18,402 bases of DNA from Euryarchaeota archaeon UBA550 (GCA_002506705.1 DAYA01000067.1:1-18402); one strand, 5' to 3'; positions 7,954-16,025 are shown, numbered from the stretch's first letter. A program made the numbers and translations. The notes: a model not told the origin generated them from the sequence alone.

Positions 7954-8913
7954 CTAAATCCCTCCCAGTAGGTCATCAGTGCTCTTTACGTCCTGACCTA
8001 AACGTTCCATGATTACCAGAAATAAATCTTCGAGAGTCGCTTCGTGGTCATGCATTCTTCTGACCTGAGTTCCAACGTCTGCTGCTGCCTGTAGAATGTT
8101 ACCATAGGTATCCTCACCTGTGTGACCAATTCTCATAACACGTCCTTCACGCCTTACTTTCATTCCTCTGTCCTTGAGTGTTTCTTCCATTTTTCCTGCA
8201 GATCCCCAGACATGTATTTCGACTTCTTTGTCTATCGCTTTGAGATCCTCAATTTTTCCTTGAGCAGCCAATTTTCCTTTGTGTAGTAACACGATATTCT
8301 CGCAAACCCTTTCCACATCGTCCATCAAATGAGATGCCATGAGAACCGAACGTTGGCCTTCATTCACGGTTATCTCGAGAGTGTTTAGCATGAATTCTCT
8401 AGCCTTTGCATCCAAGCCATTGCTCGGCTCGTCTGCAATTATCAATTTAGGGTCATGGATTAGTGCACAAGCCAATTTTGTAGCTTGCTTCATACCCGTT
8501 GAGAACGATTCCACTTCCCTGTATCTTTGCTCACCCAATCCGACGTAATCTAAAGCTTGATGAGCCCTTTGAAGGGCTACTGCTGGATTCATCCCAATCA
8601 ATTCTCCGCTGTATTTTACTTGGTGAATTGCATCCATGTTGGGATTGAGTGCATCATATTCCGGCATGTATCCAATATTTTGCCGAATCAAATTGCCCTG
8701 GGTTCTGACATCGTATCCCAGAACCTTTCCTTCACCTGATGTCAGTTGGATTAGCCCGAGTATAGTCTTTAGGAAAGTGGACTTTCCCGCCCCATTTGGA
8801 CCTAACAACCCAGTAGCGCCTTTTTCGATTTCTATGTTCAGTGAATCTAGGGCAATATGTGGTCCGTAGGCTTTGGTCAAGTCGGTGGATTCGATAATCA
8901 AATCCTTGACCAT
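7954..8913 (-). CDS. ABC transporter ATP-binding subunit (first module)
   Basis: This 319-residue ATPase of the ABC-2 exporter type has Walker A GPNGAGKST (38-46), a Q-loop region GYMPEYDALNP (81-91, with Glu in place of Gln), signature FSTGMKQ (137-143), Walker B LIIADEPSNGLD (157-168) and the H-loop SH (194-195). A C-terminal domain of about 100 residues ends in ATLEDLFLVIMERL, the stretch that commonly closes CcmA/DrrA-like subunits. No ribosome binding site is seen before ATG 8913, while a TATA-like stretch lies at about -24 to -32, so this gene may start a leaderless transcript separate from tgtA. The 40-base gap to tgtA carries a hairpin. It is followed without spacer by permease 1. Confidence 0.9.
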   Translation of the reverse strand: MVKDLIIESTDLTKAYGPHIALDSLNIEIEKGATGLLGPNGAGKSTFLKTILGLIQLTSGEGKVLGYDVRTQGNLIRQNIGYMPEYDALNPNMDAIHQVKYSGELIGMNPAVALQRAHQALDYVGLGEQRYREVESFSTGMKQATKLACALIHDPKLIIADEPSNGLDAKAREFMLNTLEITVNEGQRSVLMASHLMDDVERVCENIVLLHKGKLAAQGKIEDLKAIDKEVEIHVWGSAGKMEETLKDRGMKVRREGRVMRIGHTGEDTYGNILQAAADVGTQVRRMHDHEATLEDLFLVIMERLGQDVKSTDDLLGGI

Positions 8914-8936
8914 GTACCGATTACAGACTGAAGGGC

Positions 8937-8945
8937 TAATGAATA
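8937..8945 (-). promoter_or_regulatory. Possible TATA-box of a leaderless transcript starting the ABC cassette
   Basis: TATTCATTA on the minus strand lies 24-32 bases before ATG 8913. That is the distance expected between an archaeal TATA-box and a transcript starting at the start codon, and this gene lacks a visible ribosome binding site. The match is weak and no purine-rich BRE is evident, so this is a candidate only. Confidence 0.3.
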
Positions 8946-8962
8946 TGCCCCTATTAGGGGCA
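8946..8962. terminator. Inverted repeat spanning the tgtA stop codon
   Basis: TGCCCCTA-T-TAGGGGCA is a perfect 8+8 base inverted repeat centred on the tgtA stop codon (8954-8956). In RNA it would give a 6-bp GC-rich stem, TGCCCC/GGGGCA, with a 5-base loop containing the stop. No T-tract follows on the minus strand, so a classical intrinsic terminator is doubtful. It could aid 3'-end formation or transcript stability between tgtA and the ABC cassette, or be an operator. Confidence 0.4.
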
Positions 8963-11125
8963 CCCCTCTCGTACTTTGATTGCTATTCCTTTCTTGAACG
9001 CCGATAATTCCTCTGGTGTCGACTGTGACCGGCCAATTGCTAGCAATTCACCTGATTGGTTCACAATTAGCACAGTTTCATCTGGTCTTGTCCATTCATC
9101 ACAAGCAAGGACAAAACCATGCATTACATTTCTTCCTTGCTTGACAAATGGTTCTGCGTCACTGTCTACAACGACCCATGCAAGTCCATTACCATCGCAA
9201 TCTGATTTTTTCTTCGTTCCAAAATTTGTGGGAATTGGGTACTTGCGCAACGAATGAAGAAGTTTTGCTCCTTCGACGGTCAGTGATAGGCCACCTTCCG
9301 CCAATCTAGGAGAAACAATGTGAACTCCGTTTGAATTGATTACGTTTCGAATTCTTCCTGTTCTACTCATGACGTATGTAGAGTCTGTCATAATGCTTGT
9401 AGCATCACGATAATCGATATTGTAAAGTACGCACATTTTGTCAATAATTTGCCTAGTTTTAATAGCCTCAGTGTCTCTTTCAGCAGGTTGTATCCCTAGG
9501 GTTTCAAAAACGCGATTGTGTAGATCTTCGGTATCTGAAATATCAATTAGGACCACTCTTCTGTTAACGAGGCCGAATTTTTCCAAATCTGATTGTATTT
9601 TGATGTGGTCGGGCGCACCATTCCACATCCAATTTGGGCCTTCAACATGAGCCCATGGATTTAGGTCCTCAAGGCCGTAAGGGACCAAACCGATCGGGGT
9701 TTGGATAAACAATTCATAGTCTAAGTTGCTAATTCTATCGACCAGTTCTCCAATCTTGTCCCTCCACGGAGGTGTTGTGCCGTGGAAAACGATTACGTCA
9801 CCTTGCTTTTGTGATTGCCATCTCGAGTGCAGATTTCTCATCGCCATCTGTATGTGTGGTCGGTTGAATGTGTCGTTTCCTCCCCAAGATTCGCCACCAT
9901 TTCTTGGGGTTTGTTGTGCAGAAACTAACCAATCCCAGTTTTCTTCCCAGCGACCTTTTTCTTCTCCGGTCTCTTTTGATGCACTGATTTCATCAAGAAT
10001 TAGTGGTTCGAGAATCGCTTTTGATGGATTGGTTGTAAGCCACAAAAAGGCCTCGCGCAGTGCAGGATGCTGATGACTCCTTCTCTCTGCTAGCCTCCAT
10101 ATGGTGCCATCTCGAACTGCTTGTCTGCACCTGGATAATTCTTGAAGGGTAACCTCTAGATTGAACCTTGAAAGTAAAATTGTTCTATCTTCCTTGTTCA
10201 TTTTTCGAACCTCGGCGGGTGTATGATTAGATACAGATGGCATAATGATAGGCCATTCTTCCATTTCTGAAATTTTTTCAGTTCCCCATGGAGTTAGCAA
10301 TCTACCATCTCTTGCAAATAAAACGTATGCTGCAGAATCGAACAAGTCCGCACCCAGCGCAATCAGCATCGGGAATAACATTGGATGCCCACAACCGAAC
10401 ATGTGCACAGGCCTATTAGGAGAGAGATTTGATTTGGTAGCGAGCATGATTTTTGCTAGGTTGGTGTATTTTTGCTGCTCCATTACTGGTACAATTCCGC
10501 CGATTGGGTGAACACTGAAATCTAGTTCGCTCATTTTCTTAGCGCTCATAGCTCTCAATTCAGGGAATATCCCTCCTTGAATCGGCCCGTTTAGCATCAT
10601 TTCCTGGGCTGTTGAGATAGATGGTGTGCTCCTTTTCACTGTTTCATTCACGGCCTCTTTGACTTGAGAGTATGTCATGTCAGGGCGTGTGAATACGTCG
10701 AGCATTGTCGCAACATCTACACCAATGTCTTTCTGGAATTGAACAATTTCTTCAACTCCTACCTCAACATCTCCGTAAACGTATGATTGGAATGTCCCAG
10801 AGTCTGTCATTATCATGCCTGGATAATCAAGCAATGAATGGACTCCGTCTGAAAGAGCGACAGACTTGAGTTTCTCATGTTTCCAAATTACGTATGAGTT
10901 GGTGATTAAGGCTTGAATTCCATATTTGTCCCACATTTCTCTCGGTTCAATAGTCCGGATGTTTGGATTAATTACTGGCAGTAGGCACGGCGTCTGTACT
11001 ATGCCATGTTTAGTGTGCAATTTGCCTAACCTTGCTTGACCGTCTCTTGCAATGATTTCGAATTTTCCTTGGTCTTTTTCTCGGCACGGTTTTGGATCTT
11101 CTCGTGTCCCTGTTTGCCACTTCAT
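8954..11125 (-). CDS. tgtA: Archaeosine tRNA-guanine transglycosylase (ArcTGT), zinc site degenerate
   Basis: This 723-residue enzyme should exchange guanine-15 of tRNA for preQ0, the first tRNA-level step to archaeosine. Residues 1 to about 345 form the TGT barrel: MTDSGTFQSYVYGDVEV holds the general acid/base Asp108, GPIQGGIF and IGGIVPVME form the base pocket, and ADLFDSAAY carries the nucleophile Asp263. C-terminal archaeal domains follow: VPYGLEDLNPW (about 482-491), MSRTGRIRNV and a PUA domain at about 648-723. The normal zinc motif (CxCxxC, later His) is absent: the segment reads PIIMPSVS at 292-299, and the His of HNL is Phe321. It is longer than the usual ~580 residues, partly through an insert near 380-425. 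The ArcS motif is absent. ATG 11125 is preferred over TTG 11131 because GAGGTGA lies 7 bases upstream, overlapping the stop of the NifU-domain gene. Confidence 0.92.
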   Translation of the reverse strand: MKWQTGTREDPKPCREKDQGKFEIIARDGQARLGKLHTKHGIVQTPCLLPVINPNIRTIEPREMWDKYGIQALITNSYVIWKHEKLKSVALSDGVHSLLDYPGMIMTDSGTFQSYVYGDVEVGVEEIVQFQKDIGVDVATMLDVFTRPDMTYSQVKEAVNETVKRSTPSISTAQEMMLNGPIQGGIFPELRAMSAKKMSELDFSVHPIGGIVPVMEQQKYTNLAKIMLATKSNLSPNRPVHMFGCGHPMLFPMLIALGADLFDSAAYVLFARDGRLLTPWGTEKISEMEEWPIIMPSVSNHTPAEVRKMNKEDRTILLSRFNLEVTLQELSRCRQAVRDGTIWRLAERRSHQHPALREAFLWLTTNPSKAILEPLILDEISASKETGEEKGRWEENWDWLVSAQQTPRNGGESWGGNDTFNRPHIQMAMRNLHSRWQSQKQGDVIVFHGTTPPWRDKIGELVDRISNLDYELFIQTPIGLVPYGLEDLNPWAHVEGPNWMWNGAPDHIKIQSDLEKFGLVNRRVVLIDISDTEDLHNRVFETLGIQPAERDTEAIKTRQIIDKMCVLYNIDYRDATSIMTDSTYVMSRTGRIRNVINSNGVHIVSPRLAEGGLSLTVEGAKLLHSLRKYPIPTNFGTKKKSDCDGNGLAWVVVDSDAEPFVKQGRNVMHGFVLACDEWTRPDETVLIVNQSGELLAIGRSQSTPEELSAFKKGIAIKVREGCP

Positions 11126-11132
11126 TACCAAA

Positions 11133-11139
11133 TCACCTC
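11133..11139 (-). promoter_or_regulatory. Ribosome binding site deciding the tgtA start
   Basis: GAGGTGA on the minus strand lies 7 bases before ATG 11125, and it overlaps the stop codon of the NifU-domain gene (11138-11140). It would leave only 1 base before the TTG at 11131, so that codon is unlikely to be used. The overlap suggests coupled translation of the two genes. Confidence 0.65.
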
Positions 11140-11575
11140 ATACGAAATCAACTTCGCCGTGTGCTAGAATGAATTCTCTTCCCAACTCATCGAATGTGTC
11201 CAATAGACTTGAGCAAAAACTAACCTTGGCGATTTCATCATCACTTTCCAAGTCATTTTTGACTCCTTGAAGTGTACCAGGTGCTGCACCACAAGATAGG
11301 CAAGCACCGGTCAAATCCAATACGAAATGATATCCATCATCTTCTTTTACCGAACTAGTCACAGAGATGCCTCCACCATGGCCATCTAGTGCGGCTCTAA
11401 CTTGTCCTAATCTAGCAAGCAAAGCAGGTACCATTTCTTCAACATCATCAAGGGATGAATTCCTAAGATTTTCATCCTGTTCGACATCTGTAGTTTCTGC
11501 AATTCGGCGCTTGGCTTCGACCTCCATTGCAGCCGCAGCCTCAAGGCGGTACTGCTCTAGAATGTCGTCATCCAT
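11138..11575 (-). CDS. NifU C-terminal domain (Nfu-type) iron-sulfur carrier
   Basis: This 145-residue cytosolic protein holds the Nfu domain at about 46-122: VRAALDGHGGGISV (59-72), then the GACLSCGAAPGTL core with the cluster-binding pair Cys92/Cys95 (CxxC), as in NifU-C/NfuA carriers that receive a 4Fe-4S cluster and hand it to apo-proteins. The N-terminal 45 residues are a charged, Ala/Glu-rich helix with no assigned role. The C-terminal 23 residues (LLDTFDELGREFILAHGEVDFV region) extend past the usual domain end. An additional Cys121 is present. It is transcribed divergently from the SUF operon over a spacer of about 106 bases, which fits a shared role and perhaps shared control. tgtA follows 12 bases downstream. 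Confidence 0.85.
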   Translation of the reverse strand: MDDDILEQYRLEAAAAMEVEAKRRIAETTDVEQDENLRNSSLDDVEEMVPALLARLGQVRAALDGHGGGISVTSSVKEDDGYHFVLDLTGACLSCGAAPGTLQGVKNDLESDDEIAKVSFCSSLLDTFDELGREFILAHGEVDFV

Positions 11576-11681
11576 GGGTGCCCGTCAGGTTCAGTCTTCA
11601 AGAACCCTCGCTTTTGCAACAACAAACGCTTGTACAGTCATTGATAAAGGTGTGACGTTAGGGCCCAACATGGGAGCCGAG
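11576..11681. promoter_or_regulatory. Divergent control region between the NifU-domain gene and sufC
   Basis: These 106 bases must hold the promoters for both transcripts. On the plus strand GATAAAGG (11643-11650) is a weak TATA-like candidate about 27 bases before ATG 11670. No clear dyad operator and no good TATA-box for the minus-strand gene were found by eye. Confidence 0.4.
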
Positions 11682-12410
11682 ATGCTGAGCATCGAGAACC
11701 TTCACGTCAGTGTCGAAGATACTGAGATTATCAAGGGTCTTTCCTTGAAAATTAACCTTGGTGAAGTTCATGCAATTATGGGTAGAAACGGCTCAGGTAA
11801 GTCGACTTTGGCCAGCGTAGTTATGGGTCACCCAGATTATGAAGTGACTTCAGGCACAATCATGTTCAAGGGACAACCACTTGAGGAATTGGAAGTCTAT
11901 GAGCGCGCACGTGCTGGTATGTTCCTGTCTTTTCAATATCCATCCTCGATACCAGGTGTACAGGTTGGTACATTCCTAAGAAAATCCGTTGCTGCAGTTA
12001 GAGGAGAAGATGCTCCAAGCGCTAGAGAGTTCAGAAAAGAATTGAAAGCGCACATGGAAGCGCTAGAAATGGACAAATCTTTCCTTTCAAGATATGTAAA
12101 CGACGGGTTCAGTGGCGGTGAAAAGAAGAGGCTGGAAATTCTTCAGATGCTTTTGCTAAACCCAACTCTTGCGCTCCTTGACGAGACAGACTCGGGGCTG
12201 GATATCGATGCACTGAGGGTTGTTTCTGACGGGATTAATAGCATAACCCCAACTGCAGGCTGCCTACTAATTACCCACTATCAGAGACTTCTAGATCACG
12301 TTAAACCAGATTTCGTTCACGTTATGATCGACGGTAAAATCGTAAAGACTGGTGGCCCTGAATTAGCAGCCGAATTAGAATCCAAAGGTTACGATTGGTT
12401 AGAGGAGTGA
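11682..12410 (+). CDS. sufC: SufC, Fe-S cluster assembly ATPase
   Basis: SufC is the soluble ABC-type ATPase of the SufBCD scaffold; ATP-driven dimerisation reshapes SufB-SufD during cluster building. The 242-residue product has Walker A GRNGSGKST (34-42), the family-typical FQYP (84-87), signature FSGGEKKRLEI (143-153), Walker B LALLDETDSGLD (163-174, the SufC-specific ETDSGLD) and the H-loop THY (198-200). It starts MLSIENLHVSVED like nearly all SufC proteins. ATG 11682 is chosen because GGGAG lies 5 bases upstream; ATG 11670 (adding four residues) would fit a leaderless start. The frame is open further back to 11367, but that part is antisense to the NifU-domain gene. sufB follows after 9 bases. 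Confidence 0.96.
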   Translation: MLSIENLHVSVEDTEIIKGLSLKINLGEVHAIMGRNGSGKSTLASVVMGHPDYEVTSGTIMFKGQPLEELEVYERARAGMFLSFQYPSSIPGVQVGTFLRKSVAAVRGEDAPSAREFRKELKAHMEALEMDKSFLSRYVNDGFSGGEKKRLEILQMLLLNPTLALLDETDSGLDIDALRVVSDGINSITPTAGCLLITHYQRLLDHVKPDFVHVMIDGKIVKTGGPELAAELESKGYDWLEE

Positions 12411-12419
12411 GGTGAGAGT

Positions 12420-13829
12420 ATGAGCGGAGAAATTGCAAGAGACGTAGTCGGTGATTATCAATACGGTTTCCATGATCCAGAGAACGCTACAATTCGATTC
12501 GACAAAGGCCTTTCAGAACAAGTTGTAATTGATATTTCTGAACTTAAGAACGAGCCAAAGTGGATGACTGACATTAGAGTCAAAGCTTACCGCAGATTCA
12601 TGGAAATGCCAATGCCAACTTGGGGTAATTGCGATATGCTAAATCAGATTGATTTCGATGCAGTTACCTACTTCCTCAGGTCCTCAGATAAAACTGAAAA
12701 GGACTGGGATGAAGTTCCAGATGACATCAAGAACACATTCGATAGGTTAGGGATTCCAGAAGCCGAACAGAAATGGCTAGGTGGTGTCACAGCACAATAC
12801 GAATCCGAAGCAGTGTATCATTCGATTAGAGAGGACTTGGAAGAACAAGGCGTTTTGTTCCTCGATATGGATTCGGGATTGAAAGAATATCCAGAGATTG
12901 TAAAGCAGTATTTCGGAACCGTAATTCCAGCAAGCGACAACAAATTCTCTGCCCTTAACACTGCAGTTTGGTCAGGCGGCTCGTTTATCTATGTTCCAAA
13001 AGGAGTGCATGTTGAGATGCCTGTGCAAGCATATTTCAGAATCAATGCGAAGAACATGGGACAGTTTGAGAGAACTCTAATCATCGCTGATGAAGGCTCA
13101 TCAATCCATTATGTTGAAGGATGTACTGCGCCAACATATTCCACAGAATCTCTTCACTCCGCAGTTGTTGAATTAATCGCAATGAAGGGAGCAAAAATCC
13201 GTTATTCTACTGTCCAAAATTGGTCAGCAAACGTCTACAATCTCGTAACAAAACGAGGAGTTGCTCACGCTGATGCAACCATTGAGTGGGTTGATGGAAA
13301 CATCGGTTCCAAGTTGACAATGAAGTATCCAGCAGTTCTTCTGAAGGGAGAAGGAGCTCACGCTGAAGTGATTTCAGTCGCATATGCTGGTAAAGGACAA
13401 CATCAAGATGCAGGTGCAAAGGTTCACCACTTGGCTCCAAATACCACATCGAACATTCTTTCAAAGTCAATTTCTAAGAATGGTGGAAGGTCATCCTACA
13501 GAGGGATGCTACAAGTTACACCGAAGGCTCACGGTTGCCGTTCAAAGGTTGTCTGTGACGCATTGATGCTAGACCCGGACAGTCAGTCCGACACCTACCC
13601 CACAATGGAAGTCGGTAATTCGAGTGCTGACTTGGAACATGAGGCAAGTGTGTCAAAAGTAAGCAATGATCAGTTGTTCTACTTGATGGCACGTGGACAT
13701 AGTGAAGAAGAAGCGATGGGAATGATTGTCAACGGTTTCTTTGAACCATTTACTCGCGAATTACCGATGGAATACGCAGTTGAACTCAATCGCCTTCTCG
13801 AATTGGAGATGGAGGGTGCTATTGGATGA
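12420..13829 (+). CDS. sufB: SufB, Fe-S cluster scaffold subunit
   Basis: SufB is the core scaffold on which nascent Fe-S clusters are built, in complex with SufC and SufD. The 469-residue protein matches the family's normal length and pattern throughout: GGVTAQYESEAVYHSI (121-136), VPKGVHVEMPVQAYFRIN (192-209), EGCTAPTYSTESLH (233-246) and SSYRGMLQVTPKAHG (358-372). The residues shown in E. coli SufB to matter for assembly are kept: Cys379 aligns with Cys405, and LEHEA (405-409) places Glu408 at Glu434 and His407 at His433. No CxxCxxxC motif is present in the N-terminal region, unlike some bacterial SufB. The start at ATG 12420 is preceded by GAGGTGA (12409-12415), which overlaps the sufC stop. 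The stop overlaps the sufD start by 4 bases. Confidence 0.97.
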   Translation: MSGEIARDVVGDYQYGFHDPENATIRFDKGLSEQVVIDISELKNEPKWMTDIRVKAYRRFMEMPMPTWGNCDMLNQIDFDAVTYFLRSSDKTEKDWDEVPDDIKNTFDRLGIPEAEQKWLGGVTAQYESEAVYHSIREDLEEQGVLFLDMDSGLKEYPEIVKQYFGTVIPASDNKFSALNTAVWSGGSFIYVPKGVHVEMPVQAYFRINAKNMGQFERTLIIADEGSSIHYVEGCTAPTYSTESLHSAVVELIAMKGAKIRYSTVQNWSANVYNLVTKRGVAHADATIEWVDGNIGSKLTMKYPAVLLKGEGAHAEVISVAYAGKGQHQDAGAKVHHLAPNTTSNILSKSISKNGGRSSYRGMLQVTPKAHGCRSKVVCDALMLDPDSQSDTYPTMEVGNSSADLEHEASVSKVSNDQLFYLMARGHSEEEAMGMIVNGFFEPFTRELPMEYAVELNRLLELEMEGAIG

Positions 13830-14836
13830 TGCAGTATCCACAAATCACTATTCCACCACGTTCTGAGCACCTCTGGCGATACACTCCATGGAAGAGAGTT
13901 CATCCAACAAAGGTCGAAGAAATGCCCAAGGCAGACCCAATTAAATTCAGCCATGGCGAAGAATCTGAGATGCATGACAGTGAAGAAATTGCGAGAGCAT
14001 TTATTCACTCAGTCTCCCCAATTTGCAGGAAAATCACTCTCAGCGATGAGACAGTGGAAGTAGATTTGCGCTGCTCCGGCCACATTTGTGCGGGTGAGAT
14101 GTCGATAGAATCTAAAGGCCACAGTAACCTTGTGATTCGGATTTCGGGTGATGCTGGATGGGCTGGCCTGCGAGTTACAGGCTCTGTTTCGGGAACCCTT
14201 TCCATAGCTTACATCAATGACTTGGCTAGCGATGCTCATTTCCTAAAGTGTGAAGATTGGGAGATATTGAGAGACTCTACTCTTGAGTTTGCGACTCTAT
14301 CTGCAGGTGGTTTCCTCAACAAATCAGACATACGTTTCGACTTAATTGAAAAAGGCTCAGAAATTAGGACTGGAATCGCTTCCAACGGATACGGCTCAAG
14401 GCACGATGACCATCATCTTGAGATAAAACACAGTGTAGGTCACACAGATTCATCCTTAGTGATGCACGCAACATGCAACGATTCATCACATTCAGTTGGT
14501 ACCGGATTACTAACTATCACAGAAGGCGCAGATGGCAGTGATGCCGGTCAGGTTTTCAGAAACCTTCTGCTATCTGAGAAGTCAAGGGCAGAAGCAATCC
14601 CAGAATTAGAAGTCCTAGCAGACGATGTAAAGGCTGCTCATGGTGCTGCAAGTGCACCAATTGACGTAAATCAAATTCATTACCTAGCCTCTAGGGGACT
14701 CTCAAACGAAGAAGCATCAGCATTAATCGTTGAAGGATTCCTAATGGATGCATTTAGAGAAATAAAGAGTGAGACGGTAGTTTCTGCCTTGCGGACTAGG
14801 CTATTAGTCCATCTAGAATGCTTGATGAATGGGTGA
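13826..14836 (+). CDS. sufD: SufD, Fe-S cluster scaffold subunit
   Basis: This 336-residue partner of SufB in the SufBC2D complex is shorter than bacterial SufD (about 420), with a reduced N-terminal region. The C-terminal core is clear: LEVLADDVKAAHGAASAPID (261-280) and QIHYLASRGLSNEEASALIVEGF (283-305), the shared SufB/SufD end. His272 aligns with E. coli SufD His360, thought to help carry the cluster, while Ala270 replaces the Cys358 position. The beta-helix middle is divergent, so assignment as SufD rests on the C-terminal core, the position after sufB and the lack of SufB-specific Cys. ATG 13826 overlaps the sufB stop (ATGA); a second ATG follows directly. The gene ends within the leader of sufS. 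Confidence 0.93.
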   Translation: MMQYPQITIPPRSEHLWRYTPWKRVHPTKVEEMPKADPIKFSHGEESEMHDSEEIARAFIHSVSPICRKITLSDETVEVDLRCSGHICAGEMSIESKGHSNLVIRISGDAGWAGLRVTGSVSGTLSIAYINDLASDAHFLKCEDWEILRDSTLEFATLSAGGFLNKSDIRFDLIEKGSEIRTGIASNGYGSRHDDHHLEIKHSVGHTDSSLVMHATCNDSSHSVGTGLLTITEGADGSDAGQVFRNLLLSEKSRAEAIPELEVLADDVKAAHGAASAPIDVNQIHYLASRGLSNEEASALIVEGFLMDAFREIKSETVVSALRTRLLVHLECLMNG

Positions 14837-14840
14837 TTTC

Positions 14841-16025
14841 ATGAAAGAGGATTTCCCAATTTTTTCAAGAGAAATCAACGGCAGGCCGTTAGTTTACCTA
14901 GACAATGCTGCTACCACTCAAAAACCAGCATGTGTAATCGACGCAATGTCTGAATATTACTCTTCGTCGAATGCTAATGTCCACAGAGCGGTTCACACTC
15001 TTGCTGGAGAAGCGACAGAAGGTTACGAAGAGTGTAGAAAGTTACTGAAATCCCGATATAATTGCGATTTCGCAGTAATCACCAGCGGTACAACCGAGGC
15101 AATCAATCTGGCTGCTAGAGCATGGGGTGAATACAATCTAAAAGCAGGGGATGCTGTTGTGTTGACAGAAATGGAACACCACAGTGATATCGTTCCATGG
15201 CAGATGCTGGCTGAAAGAATCGCGGTTGAATTGCGTTTTGTCCCTGTTGAAGAAGGCAAACTCGATATGGATGCTTTGGAAGTTGCATTAGAAGGTGCAA
15301 AATTGGTTTGCGTCGTCCACACTTCTAACGTTCTAGGTGTTAGAAACCCAGTTGAAGAAATAATTGCAATGTCAAAGAAAGTCGGAGCGAGAGTCCTAAT
15401 CGATGCAGCGCAAGCAGTTCCTCATGAGCTGATTGACTTCAAGGAATTAGGTGCAGATTTCCTAGCGTTTAGCGCTCACAAAATGTGTGGTCCAACGGGC
15501 ATTGGAGCACTACTCATTAGCGAAGACGCATTTTCTGAAATGGAGCCATTCATGGGCGGAGGAGACATGATCGAGACTGTAACCCTTGAAGGATCTACTT
15601 ACCAATCAAATGAACATAAATTCGAAGCAGGAACTCCTAGAATTGCAGAAGGATTTGGTTGGGCTGCGGCTCTAGAGTGGATTTCTGGAATCGATTTGGA
15701 AAGTCATCATTCCAGATTGCTAAAAATCGCACGGGGAGTATCAACTCAGCTCTCAGAAAGGGGAATGACGGTTTACTCTACATTGAATCCGCAAGATGCA
15801 GCAGTTGTCTCATTCACTCATCCCACAATTCATCCAGAGGATTTTGCGAGACTCTTGGACGCACAAGGTATAGCCGTTAGGACAGGTCACCACTGTGCTC
15901 AGCCACTAATGGACAAGTTAGGTGTCAATGGTACAATTAGAGCATCATTCTACTTGTACAATGATGACTCTGATGCAGAGATTTTCCTAGCAGGTATTGA
16001 CCGTGTATTGGAGGCAATGACGTGA
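14841..16025 (+). CDS. sufS: SufS, PLP cysteine desulfurase
   Basis: SufS takes sulfur from cysteine as an enzyme persulfide for cluster building, releasing alanine. The 394-residue protein shows every group II desulfurase mark: YLDNAATTQKP (19-29), NANVHRAVHTLA (44-55), TSGTTEAINL (81-90), the MEHHSD pair (111-116), the PLP lysine Lys214 in SAHKMCGPTGIG and the sulfur-accepting Cys352 in RTGHHCAQPLM. ATG 14841 (MKEDFPIF) is preferred over ATG 14829 because GGTGA lies 4 bases upstream and the family starts here; the longer form would overlap sufD by 8 bases. The stop overlaps the sufE start by 4 bases. This is a Suf-type rather than an IscS-type enzyme. Confidence 0.97.
   Translation: MKEDFPIFSREINGRPLVYLDNAATTQKPACVIDAMSEYYSSSNANVHRAVHTLAGEATEGYEECRKLLKSRYNCDFAVITSGTTEAINLAARAWGEYNLKAGDAVVLTEMEHHSDIVPWQMLAERIAVELRFVPVEEGKLDMDALEVALEGAKLVCVVHTSNVLGVRNPVEEIIAMSKKVGARVLIDAAQAVPHELIDFKELGADFLAFSAHKMCGPTGIGALLISEDAFSEMEPFMGGGDMIETVTLEGSTYQSNEHKFEAGTPRIAEGFGWAAALEWISGIDLESHHSRLLKIARGVSTQLSERGMTVYSTLNPQDAAVVSFTHPTIHPEDFARLLDAQGIAVRTGHHCAQPLMDKLGVNGTIRASFYLYNDDSDAEIFLAGIDRVLEAMT

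Noticed and set aside
7954..8913. The two ABC modules as a recent tandem duplication
   Set aside because: The ATPases share only the standard motifs, and the permeases differ in length, loops and tails, so any duplication would be old.
8954..11125. Identity of the TGT gene as archaeosine synthase ArcS
   Set aside because: Both TGT catalytic aspartates and the base pocket are present, and the ArcS PCxxxKPYxxSxSH-type motif is absent.
11367..11681. Upstream extension of the sufC frame
   Set aside because: It is antisense to the NifU-domain gene and carries no similarity; SufC proteins normally begin at MLSIENLHV, preceded here by GGGAG.
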